This document shows, piece after piece, positions 63,621 through 64,000 of a stretch of 64,000 nt of DNA. Origin of the DNA: Streptomyces sp. SLBN-31 (GTDB lineage Bacteria > Actinomycetota > Actinomycetes > Streptomycetales > Streptomycetaceae); contig NZ_VFNC01000001.1 of NCBI RefSeq assembly GCF_006715395.1, forward strand, positions 4,030,001-4,094,000, in the 5' to 3' direction. Made by a program: the position numbers and the translations under genes. Every line of letters begins with the position of its first letter. Position 1 is the stretch's first letter. The notes below the pieces were generated by a model, which saw nothing but the letters and a program-made list of their open reading frames with translations, made no database searches and was not told the DNA's origin.

Positions 63621-64000
63621 ATGACTGCACGGATGGACAACCCCTCCCTGGTCGTTCCCGGCGCCCTGCAGCCCCTGCTCGACCTGACCGAGGTCATCGG
63701 CAAGACGGGCGTGCCCAAGACCACCCTCGATCTGGTCCGGCTGCGCGTCAGCGAGATCAACGGCCGCGTCTACACCTTCCCCGACGAGCAGGCGGGCGCG
63801 TGGGACGCGCGGCTGCCCCGGGTGGCCGGCTGGCGCACCGAGTCCTGCTTCGACGAGGCCGAGCGGCACGCGCTGGAGATGGCCGAGGCCGTCACCCTGA
63901 TGACCGACCCCCAGGACATGGCCTCCGACGAGGTCTGGGAGAAGTCCGCCCAGTACTACACCGACGAGCAACTCGGCGCCCTGGTCATGCACATCGGCCT
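63621..64000 (+). CDS. AhpD/carboxymuconolactone decarboxylase-like protein, copy 2, cut by window end
   Basis: The visible 126 residues run MDNPSLVVPGALQPLLDLTEVIG, LDLVRLRVSEINGRVYTFP, WRTESCFDEAERHALEMAEAVTLM, DEVWEKSAQYYTDEQLGALVMHIGL. They line up with the protein at 39.4 kb throughout, including the missing CxxC after ING. The ribosome site GAAGGAA belongs to the solo IS end just upstream. The C-terminus lies beyond base 64000. Confidence 0.82.
   Translation, partial: MTARMDNPSLVVPGALQPLLDLTEVIGKTGVPKTTLDLVRLRVSEINGRVYTFPDEQAGAWDARLPRVAGWRTESCFDEAERHALEMAEAVTLMTDPQDMASDEVWEKSAQYYTDEQLGALVMHIG

Noticed and set aside
1..64000. CRISPR arrays, tRNA or rRNA genes
   Set aside because: No regularly spaced repeats of CRISPR type and no recognisable tRNA or rRNA sequence were seen.

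Overview
The window is very GC-rich actinobacterial DNA, almost certainly Streptomyces or a close relative: third codon positions are nearly all G/C, GTG starts are common, and the regulators are of SARP, StrR and JadR1 type. Most of it is one large aromatic (type II) polyketide cluster of the angucycline/diazofluorene kind. Two gene groups support this. One is a JadG/GilOII/AlpJ-type B-ring oxygenase beside PgaE/JadH-type flavin hydroxylases. The other is a ferredoxin/unknown/amidase/glutamine synthetase-like/adenylosuccinate lyase-like/GNAT cassette, which resembles the hydrazine (N-N) cassette shared by the kinamycin and fosfazinomycin clusters.

Layout. 1-6.5 kb: 3' end of a SARP activator, two small genes, a first two-domain aromatase/cyclase, an acyl-CoA dehydrogenase-like protein and a phosphopantetheinyl transferase. 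6.8-10 kb: accessory genes (DHFR-like reductase, DUF234-type ATPase, SnoaL-like protein). 10.2-18.3 kb: polyketide operon of flavin hydroxylase, AlpJ-like oxygenase, TcmI-type cyclase, ACP, ketoreductase, second aromatase/cyclase and two more flavin hydroxylases. The ketosynthase pair (KSalpha/CLF) usually found between cyclase and ACP is absent here and everywhere else in the window. 18.3-20.6 kb: three toxin-antitoxin loci, two with decayed toxins. 20.9-22 kb: O-methyltransferase. 22.3-29.2 kb: N-N cassette. 29.4 kb: OmpR/JadR1-like regulator. 30-34 kb: a patch with an IS5 relic, a xylanase lipoprotein, a neocarzinostatin-family secreted protein and a glyoxalase-fold protein. 34.4-42.3 kb: AraC and StrR-type regulators, ABC exporter, a C26 hydrolase-like protein, a cysteine-less AhpD-like protein and two deoxysugar genes. 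43-46 kb: secreted alpha/beta hydrolase with Asp in the nucleophile position, and a glycosyltransferase. 46.2-52.6 kb: a self-contained unit of a 29-residue basic peptide, strong terminator, formylglycine-generating-enzyme-fold protein, PhyH-type dioxygenase, IS200/IS605 TnpB element, second FGE-fold protein and MFS exporter. 52.7-64 kb: PPOX/F420-type protein, three more flavin hydroxylases, a protoporphyrinogen-oxidase-like protein, two SDR/NmrA reductases, a DsbA-like protein, a second O-methyltransferase and a second AhpD-like protein cut by the window end.

How it fits together (inference): ACP, ketoreductase, aromatases and cyclase would build and fold the polyketide once a ketosynthase pair is supplied from elsewhere. 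The flavin hydroxylases and AlpJ-like oxygenase would oxidise and contract the B ring. The N-N cassette would deliver a hydrazine equivalent for a diazo group. The 4,6- and 2,3-dehydratases plus glycosyltransferase would add a deoxysugar. The ABC/MFS exporters and the neocarzinostatin-like protein could handle export or self-protection. Four intergenic inverted repeats of the form GTTC(A/G)ACCG-N10/11-C(A/G)(G/A)TTGAAC match the known StrR operator pattern. They sit upstream of cluster genes while a StrR-family protein is encoded at 35.2-36.4 kb, which suggests one regulon that may include the 29-residue peptide. All family assignments were made by eye from motifs; no database search was run.
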